Part shown: piece after piece, positions 18,259 through 26,564 of the stretch
Position numbering within the stretch: position 1 is the stretch's first letter
How the letters are laid out: each line of letters begins with the position of its first letter
Source: DATMER01 sp034667225
GTDB taxonomy: Bacteria; Acidobacteriota; Thermoanaerobaculia; Multivoradales; UBA5704
DNA length: 64,000 nucleotides
Direction of reading: 5' to 3'
Assembly (NCBI GenBank): GCA_034667225.1
Contig: JAXDKG010000067.1
Location: 95,227 to 159,226, forward strand
Program-made: the position numbers and the translations under genes
The notes under the pieces: model-generated
Told to the model about the DNA's origin: nothing
Seen by the model: only the letters and a program-made list of their open reading frames with translations
Database searches by the model: none

Positions 18259-19220
18259 GGTTGTTGCCCTCCAGACTGCGTTCCATACCAGGCCACGAAG
18301 CGGCGCAGACCTTCCCGGATCGGGACCTTGGGGGAATACCCCAGGAGCCGGGCCGCCTTGGAAACGTCGGCGTACGTGATCGGCACATCCCCGGGTTGTG
18401 CCGGAAGATATTCGATGCGCGGCTCTACGGCAAGCTCTTCAGCAATCCAATGGATCAGATCCTTGAGCGATGTGGTGTCCGCCCCGCCGAGGTTCAGGAT
18501 CTCGAAGCCGGGCGCCAGGTCGAGCGATGCCACCACGCCGTCGATGATGTCGTCGACATAGGTGTAGTCGCGCCGGCTTTCGCCGTCGCCGTACATCGGG
18601 ACGGTCTTGCCGCGCGCCAGCAGGTCGGTGAACTTGTGGATCGCCATCTCGGGCCGCTGCCCCGGCCCGAAGACCGTGAAGAAGCGCAGGCAGGCGGTGC
18701 GGAACCCGTACAGGTGATGGTAGTTGTAGCAGAGCAGCTCCCCCGAGCGTTTGGTCGTCGCATAGGGGCTGATCGGCTGGTTGACCTCGTCGGCCTCGGA
18801 GAACGGCACCTTCTCGTTGATGCCGTAGACCGACGACGACGAGCCGAAGATGAAGATGTTCGGGCCGTGGCGGCGGGCCGCCTCCAGCAGGCGCAGCGTT
18901 CCGATGCAGTTCACGTCCTCATAGAGGACCGGCTCCTGCAGGCTCGGCCGCACCCCGGCGCGGGCCGCGAGGTGGACCACGCCGTCGAACTTTCCCTCGG
19001 AGAACAACCGGTCGACGAGCGCCTCGTCGCGGATGTCCCCCTCGACCAGCCGGTAGTCGGGCCGTTCCAGGAGGGGGGCGACGTTGCGGCGCTTGCGCGC
19101 CGGGTCGTAGAAGTCGTTGAAGTCGTCAAGCACTGTCACCCGGTCGCCCCGGGAGAGCAGGCGCCGCGTCAGATGCGAGCCGATGAAGCCGGCGCCGCCG
19201 GTGACCAGGATGTGCTTCAC
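18255..19220 (-). CDS. NAD-dependent UDP-sugar epimerase, UDP-glucuronate 4-epimerase type
   Basis: 321-aa extended SDR with TGGAGFIGSHLTRRLL, VVHLAARAGVRPS, SSSSVYG, catalytic YATTK, RFFTVFGPGQRPEMA and RDYTYVDDIIDG. The RAGVRPSL and FGPGQRPEMA segments are typical of UDP-glucuronate (galacturonate) 4-epimerases. Next to ugd this predicts UDP-galacturonate synthesis for surface polysaccharide. GTG start at 19220, coupled to the mlaD stop (GTGA). Confidence 0.88.
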   Translation of the reverse strand: MKHILVTGGAGFIGSHLTRRLLSRGDRVTVLDDFNDFYDPARKRRNVAPLLERPDYRLVEGDIRDEALVDRLFSEGKFDGVVHLAARAGVRPSLQEPVLYEDVNCIGTLRLLEAARRHGPNIFIFGSSSSVYGINEKVPFSEADEVNQPISPYATTKRSGELLCYNYHHLYGFRTACLRFFTVFGPGQRPEMAIHKFTDLLARGKTVPMYGDGESRRDYTYVDDIIDGVVASLDLAPGFEILNLGGADTTSLKDLIHWIAEELAVEPRIEYLPAQPGDVPITYADVSKAARLLGYSPKVPIREGLRRFVAWYGTQSGGQQP

Positions 19221-20620
19221 ACCCTCACCCCCACCCGAGACGCCCCACGGGGCGTCTCTACAGTTGCGTGGACCTGAAGGGATATCCCCCCCAATGTAGA
19301 GACGCCCCGTGGGGCGTCTCTCTTTTCCGGCGGCGGCGGGGTTGGGGTCGGTTCGGGGGTGGGCTCCGGCATCAGCTCGGCCGGCGTCTCCTCCTCGATC
19401 ACATCCGGACCCTTGTCGAGCGGCGGGGGCGTCCCTCCTTCCGACTCGATCGCCTTCACCTCGTCCTTGTATCTCCTCTCGATCCCCTTCTTCTGACGAT
19501 TGCGGATCAGCCAGCGCAGGATCCGCGACTCGTTGACTCCAATGATGACGTCGTTGACGGCGTCATAGATCTGCGGGTCGTTGAGCAGCATGGGCACCGT
19601 CCCGTTGCCCTCCGTGAGCTTCCGCGACGCTTCGCTCAGGCGATCCACGATCGCCTGAACCTCGCCGGTCACCTTCCGGCCGTACTCCTCGTCATAGACC
19701 AGACGGGGGACCAGGCCTTCGCGCGTCTCCAGATCCGCGGTCAGGCCCTGCAGGTCCCGCGCCACCTGGTTGAGCTGGGCCAGGGTGTCCTGGAAGCTGG
19801 TCTTCATCGCCGGGTCGTTCAAGAGGGCCGGAGCGAGGCCGGGGCCGCTCTGGGCCTGGGTGAGCAGGCTCTCGAAGCGGTCGAGCGAGCTGGCGAGCTG
19901 GTTGGCCATGGCCTTGTCGTTGAGCAGGCGGCCGAGCGGACCCTCGCCGTTCTCGATCGTGCTGGCGATCCGCTCCAGCGCCTCGGTGGTGCCGAGGATC
20001 GAGGCGCTCAGGCGCCGGCCCGACTCGGAGTCGGTGGTCAGCTCGCCGAGCAGCCCCTCGCCGCGCTCCATGCGGCCGAGGATGGTGGAGAGCGAGGCCG
20101 AGATCTCGACCACGTTGCTCATCACGTCCTCACCCGAGGCGAGCAGGGCGTCCACATTGGTCGGCTGGGCGGCCGGGATCTGGCCCTCGTTGGGGATCGC
20201 CGGCAGCTCGGGCGCTCCGGTCGACAGGTCGATGTACTTGTCGCCCAGGAGCCCTAAGGTTTTGATGCGCGCCTGGGACGAACCGGGTTTCCCGGCGCCG
20301 GACGAGCTCGCCACCAGAGGGTCGACCGGGCCGCGGATGCGCTCGCCGTAGTGCGAGTCCACGCTGATCCAGATCTGGATGTGCTTCTCGGCCGGATTCT
20401 GGGGGAGGACGACCTTGTCCACCGTGCCCACGTCCACGCCATTGAGCTGCACCGGGTTGCCGGGTTTGAGGCCGCTCACCGAGTTGAACTCGATGAAGTA
20501 CCGGTTCTTGCGGCTGAACAGGTTGTTCTTGTCGCCGATCAGGAAGATGCCGGTGGCCAGCACGGCGAAGGCCACCAGGATCACCAGACCGACGCGGAAC
20601 ATGCTTCCGCTACGCGGCAT
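19217..20620 (-). CDS. mlaD: MlaD-type MCE-domain substrate-binding protein
   Basis: 467 aa. One N-terminal membrane helix (VGLVILVAFAVLATGIFLIG) is followed by an MCE domain (~residues 37-115; FNSVSGLKPGNPVQLNGVDV) and long amphipathic helical regions as in MlaD/PqiB/Ttg2C-like lipid carriers. The start at 20620 has GAGGAGG 8 nt upstream and overlaps the mlaF stop by 11 bp. A Pro-rich tail (PEPTPEPTPTPPPP) leads into about 35 residues encoded by an inverted-repeat element, with APRGVST and ETPRGAS. The natural C-terminus was therefore probably extended by that insertion. Works with MlaE/MlaF in phospholipid transport across the periplasm. Confidence 0.9.
   Translation of the reverse strand: MPRSGSMFRVGLVILVAFAVLATGIFLIGDKNNLFSRKNRYFIEFNSVSGLKPGNPVQLNGVDVGTVDKVVLPQNPAEKHIQIWISVDSHYGERIRGPVDPLVASSSGAGKPGSSQARIKTLGLLGDKYIDLSTGAPELPAIPNEGQIPAAQPTNVDALLASGEDVMSNVVEISASLSTILGRMERGEGLLGELTTDSESGRRLSASILGTTEALERIASTIENGEGPLGRLLNDKAMANQLASSLDRFESLLTQAQSGPGLAPALLNDPAMKTSFQDTLAQLNQVARDLQGLTADLETREGLVPRLVYDEEYGRKVTGEVQAIVDRLSEASRKLTEGNGTVPMLLNDPQIYDAVNDVIIGVNESRILRWLIRNRQKKGIERRYKDEVKAIESEGGTPPPLDKGPDVIEEETPAELMPEPTPEPTPTPPPPEKRDAPRGVSTLGGISLQVHATVETPRGASRVGVRV
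19237..19320. repeat. 84-bp composite inverted-repeat element within the 3' end of mlaD
   Basis: Two 25-bp copies, 19237-19261 and 19296-19320, are exact reverse complements of each other. Each contains its own near-palindrome, GAGACGCCCC-NN-GGGGCGTCTC. A 34-bp spacer separates them. The layout resembles REP/BIME or MITE-like intergenic elements. Here it lies in coding sequence and is read without a stop. Confidence 0.9.
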
Positions 20621-21365
20621 CCTCTTCCTCCTCGCGGCCGGCCAGGAACCGGCGCAGCTCCGGATGTTCGGCGCCCTCGGACTCTTCCCAGGTCCCGACG
20701 AAGGCGAGCTTCGTATCCGCCAGGTAGGCGAGCCGGTCGCCGACGCGCCGGGCCAGGGGGATGTCATGGGTGACGACGACGGCAGTCACGCCCAGCTCCT
20801 TCTGAATCGAGTTGATCAGCTTGCCGATCGTGGCCGAGGTCGTGGGATCGAGCCCGGTGGTGGGCTCGTCGAACAGCACCACCTCGGGGTCCAGGGCGAG
20901 CGAGCGGGCCAGCGCGACCCGCTTGCGCATGCCGCCGGAGAGGTCCGAGGGAAACTTGCGCTCCACGTCCTTGAGGTTCACCTTGGCGAGCTTCTGACGG
21001 ACGGTGTCGGTAATTTCGGAGTCCGAGAGCTCCGTGTGCTCGCGCAGGGGGAAGGCGACGTTGTCCATGACATTCATGGAGTCGAACAGGGCGCCGCTCT
21101 GGAAGAGCATGGCGATCCGGCGGCGCAGCGGGAAGAGCTCGCGCTCGTCCAGCGAAGAGATCTCGATACCATCGAAGGTCACGGTGCCGGCGTCCGGCTT
21201 CTCCAGGCCATTGAGCTGCCGCAGGGTCACGCTCTTGCCGCTGCCCGACTTGCCCAGGATGACCAGGCACTCGCCGCGGTGGACGTCCAAGTCCAGACCG
21301 CCGAGGATGGTGCGGCTGCCGTACTTCTTGACCAGGCCGCGGATTTCATAGAGGGCTTCAGGCAC
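20610..21365 (-). CDS. mlaF: MlaF-type ABC transporter ATP-binding protein
   Basis: 251-aa ABC ATPase with Walker A GKSGSGKS, Q-loop LFQSGALFDSM, signature LSGGMRKRVALARSLA, Walker B VVLFDEP and switch His in VVTHD. FQSGALFDSM and the GGMRKR signature are characteristic of the MlaF/Ttg2A group rather than general importers. GTG start at 21365. It energises lipid transport with MlaE and MlaD, between which it lies. Confidence 0.95.
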   Translation of the reverse strand: MPEALYEIRGLVKKYGSRTILGGLDLDVHRGECLVILGKSGSGKSVTLRQLNGLEKPDAGTVTFDGIEISSLDERELFPLRRRIAMLFQSGALFDSMNVMDNVAFPLREHTELSDSEITDTVRQKLAKVNLKDVERKFPSDLSGGMRKRVALARSLALDPEVVLFDEPTTGLDPTTSATIGKLINSIQKELGVTAVVVTHDIPLARRVGDRLAYLADTKLAFVGTWEESEGAEHPELRRFLAGREEEEDAA

Positions 21366-21377
21366 AAATCGGTCCTC

Positions 21378-22130
21378 TTAAGTCAGCACGTAGAAAAGCT
21401 TCGTAAGGAAGAAATCGGAGATCAGGACCAGGATCGCGGCGAGCACCACCGTGTTGGTCGTCGCCCGGCCTACGCCGTCCGCGCCGCCCTTGGTGTTGAG
21501 GCCATTGTAGCATCCGACGATGGCGATAAAGTATGCAAAGAAAAAGGACTTAGCCACACCGCTCGCCACGTCGCCGAAGTTGAGCGACTCGAAAACGTCG
21601 TTGAGGTAGAGGCCCGCCGGCAGGTCCAGCGTGGTGACGGCAATGACCAAGCCGCCCAGGATGCCCAGGCCGTCGCCGATGATGGTCAGCGCCGGCAGCA
21701 TGACCAGGGTCGCGACCAGCTTGGGCACGACCAGCTTCTTGACCGGGTCCGCGGCCATGGAGCGCAGCGCGTCGATCTGCTCGGTCACCTTCATGGTGCC
21801 GATCTCGGCGGTCATGCCTGCGCCGACCCGGCCGCCCACGATGAGAGCGACCAGCACCGGTCCCAGCTCCCGCACCAGCGACTTCGAGACCACCGCGCCG
21901 ATGTAGTACTTGACCCCCAGGCTCGGCAGGCTGAGCGAGGTTTGCAGGGCCATGACCATGCCGGTGAAGACGGTCGTGATGCCCGCGACCCCGAGCGAGC
22001 GGACGCCGATCTGCTCCATCTGCCGGACCCAGAGGCCGATCTCGTAGGGCGGACGCAGCATCGCGGTGAACGCCCTCCAGGTGAGGGAGGCGAGCTCGCC
22101 GGTCTCCTGCACGAATTCCCGGGTTTTCAC
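21378..22130 (-). CDS. mlaE: MlaE-type ABC transporter permease
   Basis: 250-aa inner-membrane permease. It has the MlaE family motifs FTGMVMALQ, RELGPVLVALIVGGRVGAGM and AEIGTMKVTEQIDAL, plus several hydrophobic segments. GTG start at 22130 overlaps the upstream membrane-protein gene by 4 bp. It forms the membrane core of the MlaFED complex with the neighbouring genes. Confidence 0.95.
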   Translation of the reverse strand: MKTREFVQETGELASLTWRAFTAMLRPPYEIGLWVRQMEQIGVRSLGVAGITTVFTGMVMALQTSLSLPSLGVKYYIGAVVSKSLVRELGPVLVALIVGGRVGAGMTAEIGTMKVTEQIDALRSMAADPVKKLVVPKLVATLVMLPALTIIGDGLGILGGLVIAVTTLDLPAGLYLNDVFESLNFGDVASGVAKSFFFAYFIAIVGCYNGLNTKGGADGVGRATTNTVVLAAILVLISDFFLTKLFYVLT

Positions 22131-22543
22131 GAGCGGATGGGCAGCCAGAATGCTGCATGGGCGAGCCCGAAGCCCAGGTCGGCCGCGGCCATGGGAACCA
22201 GCCCCGGTGTCCCCAGGGGTCGCAACGCGGCAAGAAGGAGGACCAGACCGCCGAGGATCCGGCCGCCGATCGCCACACCGACGATGCCGCTGTAGCGGCG
22301 GGTGTCCCGCGCGGCCAAAAGGTAAAGAGCCGCGAGCATCAGCAGGACGACGGCGAAGATCCAGAGATAGAACGCACCCTCGGGCAGAGGAGGTAGAGGC
22401 AGCTCGAACGCCCGGGCCGACGATTCGGGAGCAAAGGCCAGGAGTAGGGCGAAGGCGATGTCCCAGAGCGCGCCCAGCACGAGGCTCGCCCGCAGCAGGG
22501 TCAGGAACCGGAAACGGCGGGCGAAGTCGTTCACGACACTCAT
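22127..22543 (-). CDS. Hypothetical four-helix membrane protein
   Basis: 138 aa with about four hydrophobic segments (LVLGALWDIAFALLLAF, FYLWIFAVVLLMLAALYLL, IVGVAIGGRILGGLVLLLAA and a C-terminal one). No recognised family. First gene of the mlaEFD-epimerase-ugd-uxs run and coupled to mlaE. It diverges from plsC across 42 bp, so a divergent promoter must be compact. Confidence 0.75.
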   Translation of the reverse strand: MSVVNDFARRFRFLTLLRASLVLGALWDIAFALLLAFAPESSARAFELPLPPLPEGAFYLWIFAVVLLMLAALYLLAARDTRRYSGIVGVAIGGRILGGLVLLLAALRPLGTPGLVPMAAADLGFGLAHAAFWLPIRS

Positions 22544-22585
22544 ACAGCGCGGGATTCTATCAGGGCGCTAGAATACCCCCGCCTC

Positions 22586-23335
22586 ATGAAGAAACCCGCC
22601 CTTCCTCTCACGGTCCTCGCGACCTTCACCGGGAACCTGTTCCTGGTGCTGGGCAGCTTCGTCCTCTCCATTCTGGCGACCCTCGTGAGCTGGATCCCGC
22701 CGCGGGGAAACTGGACGTTCGGGGTGGCCCGCATCTGGTCACGCTGCCTGCTCACCGCGAGCGCCGTGCGCGTCGAGGCCCGCTACGACCCCGCCATCGA
22801 GCCGGGCCGGAGCTACGTGTTTCTCTGCAACCATCAGAGCCTGTTCGACATTCCGGCGCTCCTCGCCACCTGCCCCGGGCAGGTGCGGATGATGGCCAAG
22901 CGGAGCCTGTTCCGCGTCCCGTTCTTCGGCTGGGGCCTGTGGGCCGGCGGTTTCATCCCCATCGACCGGGGGGACCGCAGCACCGCCCGGCAGAGCTTCG
23001 CCTCGGCCATCGCACGCCTGCGGGCCGGGACCTCCATCCTCCTCTTCCCGGAGGGGACCCGGTCCACGACCGGCACCCTCCTGCCGTTCGAGCGCGGGGG
23101 CATCCTCCTGGCCATCAAGATGGGGCTCCCGATCGTGCCGGTGGGGGTGCGCGGCACGCGCGAAGTCCAGCCCAAGGGGAGCGTGACCATCCGGCCCGGC
23201 AAGGTCGAGGTCGGCTATGGCGCGCCCATCTCCTGCGCCGAGTACGGCATCCGGCGCAGGGCGGAGCTCACCACCGAAGTCCGCCGCCGGGTCGCGGAGC
23301 TCGCCGGGCTGGCATTACCTGAAGGTGAGAGTTGA
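22586..23335 (+). CDS. plsC: 1-acyl-sn-glycerol-3-phosphate acyltransferase (PlsC family)
   Basis: 249 aa, acylates lysophosphatidate to phosphatidate at the inner membrane. Catalytic NHQSLFD (the HX4D motif region), GGFIPIDRGD, LLFPEGTRS and PIVPVGV are the four PlsC blocks. An N-terminal membrane helix is present. It is divergent from the Mla run and upstream of mrp. Confidence 0.93.
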   Translation: MKKPALPLTVLATFTGNLFLVLGSFVLSILATLVSWIPPRGNWTFGVARIWSRCLLTASAVRVEARYDPAIEPGRSYVFLCNHQSLFDIPALLATCPGQVRMMAKRSLFRVPFFGWGLWAGGFIPIDRGDRSTARQSFASAIARLRAGTSILLFPEGTRSTTGTLLPFERGGILLAIKMGLPIVPVGVRGTREVQPKGSVTIRPGKVEVGYGAPISCAEYGIRRRAELTTEVRRRVAELAGLALPEGES

Positions 23336-23388
23336 AGTGGTAGGATTCGGAGGCGTCCGGCCTGAGCCGGAGAAGGGAAGCATCCGAA

Positions 23389-24480
23389 ATGGCAAGCGAT
23401 CTGGAAACCGCGGTGTGGGATGCCCTGAAGGGGGTCAAGTTCCCGGGGATGAGCCGGGACATCGTCTCCTTCGGCTTCGTACACAGCGTTAAAGCATGCG
23501 CGGGCTCGGCGGTGGTGGACCTGCAGATGGCCACCCACAATCCCGCGGCCGCTGAAAAAGTCAAAGAAGAGGTCGAGCGGGCCGTCCGCACCGTGCCCGA
23601 AGTGCACGAGGTCAAGGTCAACATGAACGTGACGAAGCCTCCGACCCGGGAAGAGGCCGCCCAGAAGGCGATCGCGCAGGACACCTCGCTGATCCCCGAA
23701 GTTCGGCACGTGGTGGCCGTGGCGAGCGGCAAGGGCGGTGTGGGCAAATCGACCGTGGCCGCGAACCTGGCGGTCAAGCTGGGCCAGCTCGGCTACCGCG
23801 TCGGCCTGCTGGATGCCGACATCTACGGCCCGTCCGTGCCCATGATGTTCGGCATCACCGACAAGCCGCGGGTGGACGGCAACCGCATCATCCCGTTCCA
23901 GAAATACGGCATCAAGATCATGTCGCTCGGCTTCATCATGGAGGCCGATACGCCGGTGATCTGGCGGGGTCCCATGGTGATGCGCGCCATCGAGCAGATG
24001 CTCGGCGACGTGGAGTGGCGCGAGCTCGACTACCTGATCCTGGACCTGCCGCCGGGCACAGGTGACGCGCAGCTCACGGTGACCCAAAAGGTTCCCCTGG
24101 CCGGCGCGGTGATCGTGACCACGCCGCAGGACGTGGCCCTGATCGACGCGCGCAAGGGCTTGGCCATGTTCAAGAAGGTCAACGTACCGGTCATCGGGAT
24201 CATCGAGAACATGTCCTCGTTCGTCTGTCCGCATTGCGGCGAGGTCACCGACATCTTCAAGAAGGGGGGAGGGGAGCGGACGGCCGACATCCTGGACACG
24301 GCCTATCTGGGAGCGATCCCGCTCGACCCGAAGATCGTGCTGGGCGGCGACGCCGGCGTGCCGATCGTGGTGGCCGAGCCTGACGGGCCGCACGCCGATG
24401 CCTTCCGCCTGGTCGCCGAGGCGGTCGTAGAAGAGGTCGCTCGCCAGGCCGAGATGAAGCCCAAGCTCTCGATCGTGTGA
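23389..24480 (+). CDS. mrp: Mrp/NBP35-type Fe-S cluster carrier ATPase
   Basis: 363 aa. An N-terminal MIP18/DUF59 domain (residues ~5-85) is followed by a MinD/Mrp P-loop domain with the deviant Walker A ASGKGGVGKST. Other family motifs are LLDADIYGPS, LILDLPPGTGD and a C-terminal CPHC pair (FVCPHCG) that can hold a bridging Fe-S cluster at the dimer interface. Complete, family-typical length. The stop overlaps the lpxH GTG start (GTGA). Confidence 0.95.
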   Translation: MASDLETAVWDALKGVKFPGMSRDIVSFGFVHSVKACAGSAVVDLQMATHNPAAAEKVKEEVERAVRTVPEVHEVKVNMNVTKPPTREEAAQKAIAQDTSLIPEVRHVVAVASGKGGVGKSTVAANLAVKLGQLGYRVGLLDADIYGPSVPMMFGITDKPRVDGNRIIPFQKYGIKIMSLGFIMEADTPVIWRGPMVMRAIEQMLGDVEWRELDYLILDLPPGTGDAQLTVTQKVPLAGAVIVTTPQDVALIDARKGLAMFKKVNVPVIGIIENMSSFVCPHCGEVTDIFKKGGGERTADILDTAYLGAIPLDPKIVLGGDAGVPIVVAEPDGPHADAFRLVAEAVVEEVARQAEMKPKLSIV

Positions 24481-25166
24481 TCGCCCTCATCGCGGATGCC
24501 CACATCGGAGGCCCCGGCGGAAGCGCCGGGCCCCTGATCGATCAGCTCAAAGCCCTGCCATCCCAGGGCTGCGAGCGGCTGATCCTGATGGGGGACCTCT
24601 TTCAAGCCTGGATCGGCTCCCCTCACTTCGAGACCCCCGACATCGCCGCTGTCGTCGCTGCGCTCCGGAATCTCCGGCGCCAAGGCCTGAGCATCGACTA
24701 TGTGGAAGGGAACCGGGACTTCTTCCTCGCGGGCAGCCCCTATGCTGATGCGTTCGACGTTGCCATGGAGGTTGCTTTCGAGGTGGGGGGGACGAGGTAT
24801 CTAGCGGTCCATGGCGACGGCCTCAACGACCGAGATTGGCAGTACCGCTTCTGGCGCAAGCTCTCCAAGAGCCCGCCGGTGCGCTTTGCGGTATTCCACA
24901 TCCCCCATGGGCTTGCCCATCGGATGGTCCACTCGACCGAACAGCGGCTCTCGCGGACCAACTTCAAGCACAAGGCGAACGTCCCCGAAGAGGCCATCCG
25001 CCGCTATGCAGAGCGCCGCCTGGCCGAGGGGCACGACGTGCTGATCCTTGGGCACTTTCACGAGCCGCGCGTCTGGACCGTCCAAGGCGGCGAGGTCCGC
25101 CTTCTGAACGCCTGGTTCCGAAGCCGCCAGGTAGAGTGGCTGCCTTCGGATATACTCAGGCCATGA
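24477..25166 (+). CDS. lpxH: UDP-2,3-diacylglucosamine hydrolase-like metallophosphatase
   Basis: 229 aa. Calcineurin-like phosphoesterase motifs in LpxH order: IADAHIGG, LMGDLFQAW, EGNRDFFL, VHGDGLNDRDW, LGHFHEPR. GNRDFF and HGDxxxxxDxxYxxxR-type residues favour LpxH (lipid A pathway) over other phosphatases. It implies lipopolysaccharide, consistent with mla genes nearby. GTG start. The stop is coupled to a toxin-antitoxin pair. Confidence 0.88.
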   Translation: MIALIADAHIGGPGGSAGPLIDQLKALPSQGCERLILMGDLFQAWIGSPHFETPDIAAVVAALRNLRRQGLSIDYVEGNRDFFLAGSPYADAFDVAMEVAFEVGGTRYLAVHGDGLNDRDWQYRFWRKLSKSPPVRFAVFHIPHGLAHRMVHSTEQRLSRTNFKHKANVPEEAIRRYAERRLAEGHDVLILGHFHEPRVWTVQGGEVRLLNAWFRSRQVEWLPSDILRP

Positions 25167-25390
25167 CGCGAACGGTCCAGGCGCTGTATGAGAACGGGGT
25201 TTTGAGACCTCTCGAGCCCTTGGTAGGGGTGGCGGAGCATTCTCGTGTCCAGGTCACGGTCGAGTTAGAGGAACGGCGGCGGCATCCCTTGGCCGACTGT
25301 ATCGGAACTCTTCCGGACGATGACGCGCAGGAGATGCTGAGGATCATCGAAGAGGAATTCGAGCGCGTCGATGCCGAAGAATGGCGCTAA
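25163..25390 (+). CDS. DUF104/AF2212-like putative antitoxin
   Basis: 75 aa. It begins MTRTVQALYENGVLRPLEPL, the typical opening of DUF104 (AF2212-like) antitoxins, followed by a basic/acidic helical C-terminus that would cover the toxin. It overlaps lpxH by 4 bp and the PIN toxin by 20 bp, a layout normal for VapBC-like modules. Family assignment is from the N-terminal motif and context. Confidence 0.85.
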   Translation: MTRTVQALYENGVLRPLEPLVGVAEHSRVQVTVELEERRRHPLADCIGTLPDDDAQEMLRIIEEEFERVDAEEWR

Positions 25391-25772
25391 GGTTTCCCTC
25401 GACACGAACGTAGCAATTGCTGTCCTGAACAACACCGGTCACGCCGGGGAGTGGATCCAGGACTTCGACGAGGTGTTCCTTCCTGTTCCAGTTGTCGGGG
25501 AATTGCGCTTCGGCGCGATCAACTCCGGGCGGCCGGAGAAAAACCTGGCACGGATTGAAGCGTTCGTGGACAGTTGCTCCGTCCTTGATATTCGGCTGAG
25601 CACAACCGACATCTATTCCGTTGTACGCCTCGGCTTGAAGAGGAAGGGGAAGCCGATTCCGGAGAACGATGTCTGGATAGCCGCGGTATGCATTGAGCAT
25701 GGCTTGTCTTTGGCGACTTCGGACGGCCATTTCCGAGAGGTCGAAGGTCTGACCTTGGCCACGACCTTCTGA
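25371..25772 (+). CDS. PIN-domain ribonuclease toxin (VapC-like)
   Basis: 133 aa. PIN-domain acidic residues are visible in SLDTNVAIA (Asp of LDTN), VVGELRFGA (Glu), ENDVWIAAV (Asp) and TSDGHF (Asp), the usual four metal ligands of VapC RNases. Its partner is the DUF104 gene just upstream. The pair sits inside a housekeeping run (lpxH, MBL, aroA), likely a small acquired module. Confidence 0.92.
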   Translation: MPKNGAKVSLDTNVAIAVLNNTGHAGEWIQDFDEVFLPVPVVGELRFGAINSGRPEKNLARIEAFVDSCSVLDIRLSTTDIYSVVRLGLKRKGKPIPENDVWIAAVCIEHGLSLATSDGHFREVEGLTLATTF

Positions 25773-25799
25773 CCCCCGATACGTTAAACTCCCCCGGCC

Positions 25800-26564
25800 A
25801 TGGCGATCCGCGTCACCATGCTCGGCAGCGGGACCTCCACCGGCGTGCCAGTGATCAATTGCCCGTGCAAGGTTTGCACGTCGGACAACCCGCGCAACCG
25901 GCGCTGGCGGCCGGGGCTCAAGCTGGAGATTGGGAATGGGATCGTCCTCGTGGACACGCCGACAGACCTGCGCGAGCAGGCGCTCCGCTTCGGCATCCCT
26001 CGGGTGGACGCGGTCCTCTTCACCCATGCCCATGCCGACCACGTCTTCGGGCTCGACGACGTCCGGATCTTCAACTTTCGCCAGCAAACGGCGATTCCCT
26101 GCTACGGCTCGGACCTGACGCTCCAGGCCATCCGGCGCACGTTCGCCTACGTCTTCGAGGAGACCCAGGCGGGCGGCGGCAAGCCGCAGCTCGATCTGAT
26201 CGGGATCCGCGAGCCGTTCCGGGTGCTCGGACGCGAGATCGTCCCCGTCCCGGTCTGGCACGGGAACCTGGAGGTCTTCGGCTACCGCATGGGGAGCTTC
26301 GCCTACGTGACCGACTGCAACCGCATCCCGGACGAGAGCTTCGGACTGCTTCAGGGGGTCGAGACCCTGATCCTGGATGCCCTGCGCTTCCGGCCGCACG
26401 CGACCCACTTCTCGGTGGACGAGGCGATCGCGGTGTCGGAGCGGATCGGCGCGTCGCGGACCATCTTCACCCACCTCGCCCACGAGATCGATTACGGCGA
26501 CCCCTCGATGCTGCCGCCGGGAGTGGAGTTCGGCTATGACGGGCTTGTCTTCCAAGTCGATTGA
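25800..26564 (+). CDS. MBL-fold metal-dependent hydrolase (PhnP-like)
   Basis: 254 aa. The metallo-beta-lactamase signature THAHADH and later metal ligands (VWHGN, TDCNR, THLAHEIDY) are present. The N-terminus LGSGTSTGVPVINCPCKVC matches the PhnP/YycJ-like group, in which CxC...C can bind a structural zinc. The substrate is unknown (cyclic phosphodiester or similar). Overlaps aroA by 29 bp. Confidence 0.88.
   Translation: MAIRVTMLGSGTSTGVPVINCPCKVCTSDNPRNRRWRPGLKLEIGNGIVLVDTPTDLREQALRFGIPRVDAVLFTHAHADHVFGLDDVRIFNFRQQTAIPCYGSDLTLQAIRRTFAYVFEETQAGGGKPQLDLIGIREPFRVLGREIVPVPVWHGNLEVFGYRMGSFAYVTDCNRIPDESFGLLQGVETLILDALRFRPHATHFSVDEAIAVSERIGASRTIFTHLAHEIDYGDPSMLPPGVEFGYDGLVFQVD

Noticed and set aside
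20379..22295. 638-codon plus-strand open frame opposite the mla genes
   Set aside because: Antisense shadow in GC-rich DNA; His/Asp/Leu-rich with no motif, while the opposite strand encodes MlaD, MlaF and MlaE.
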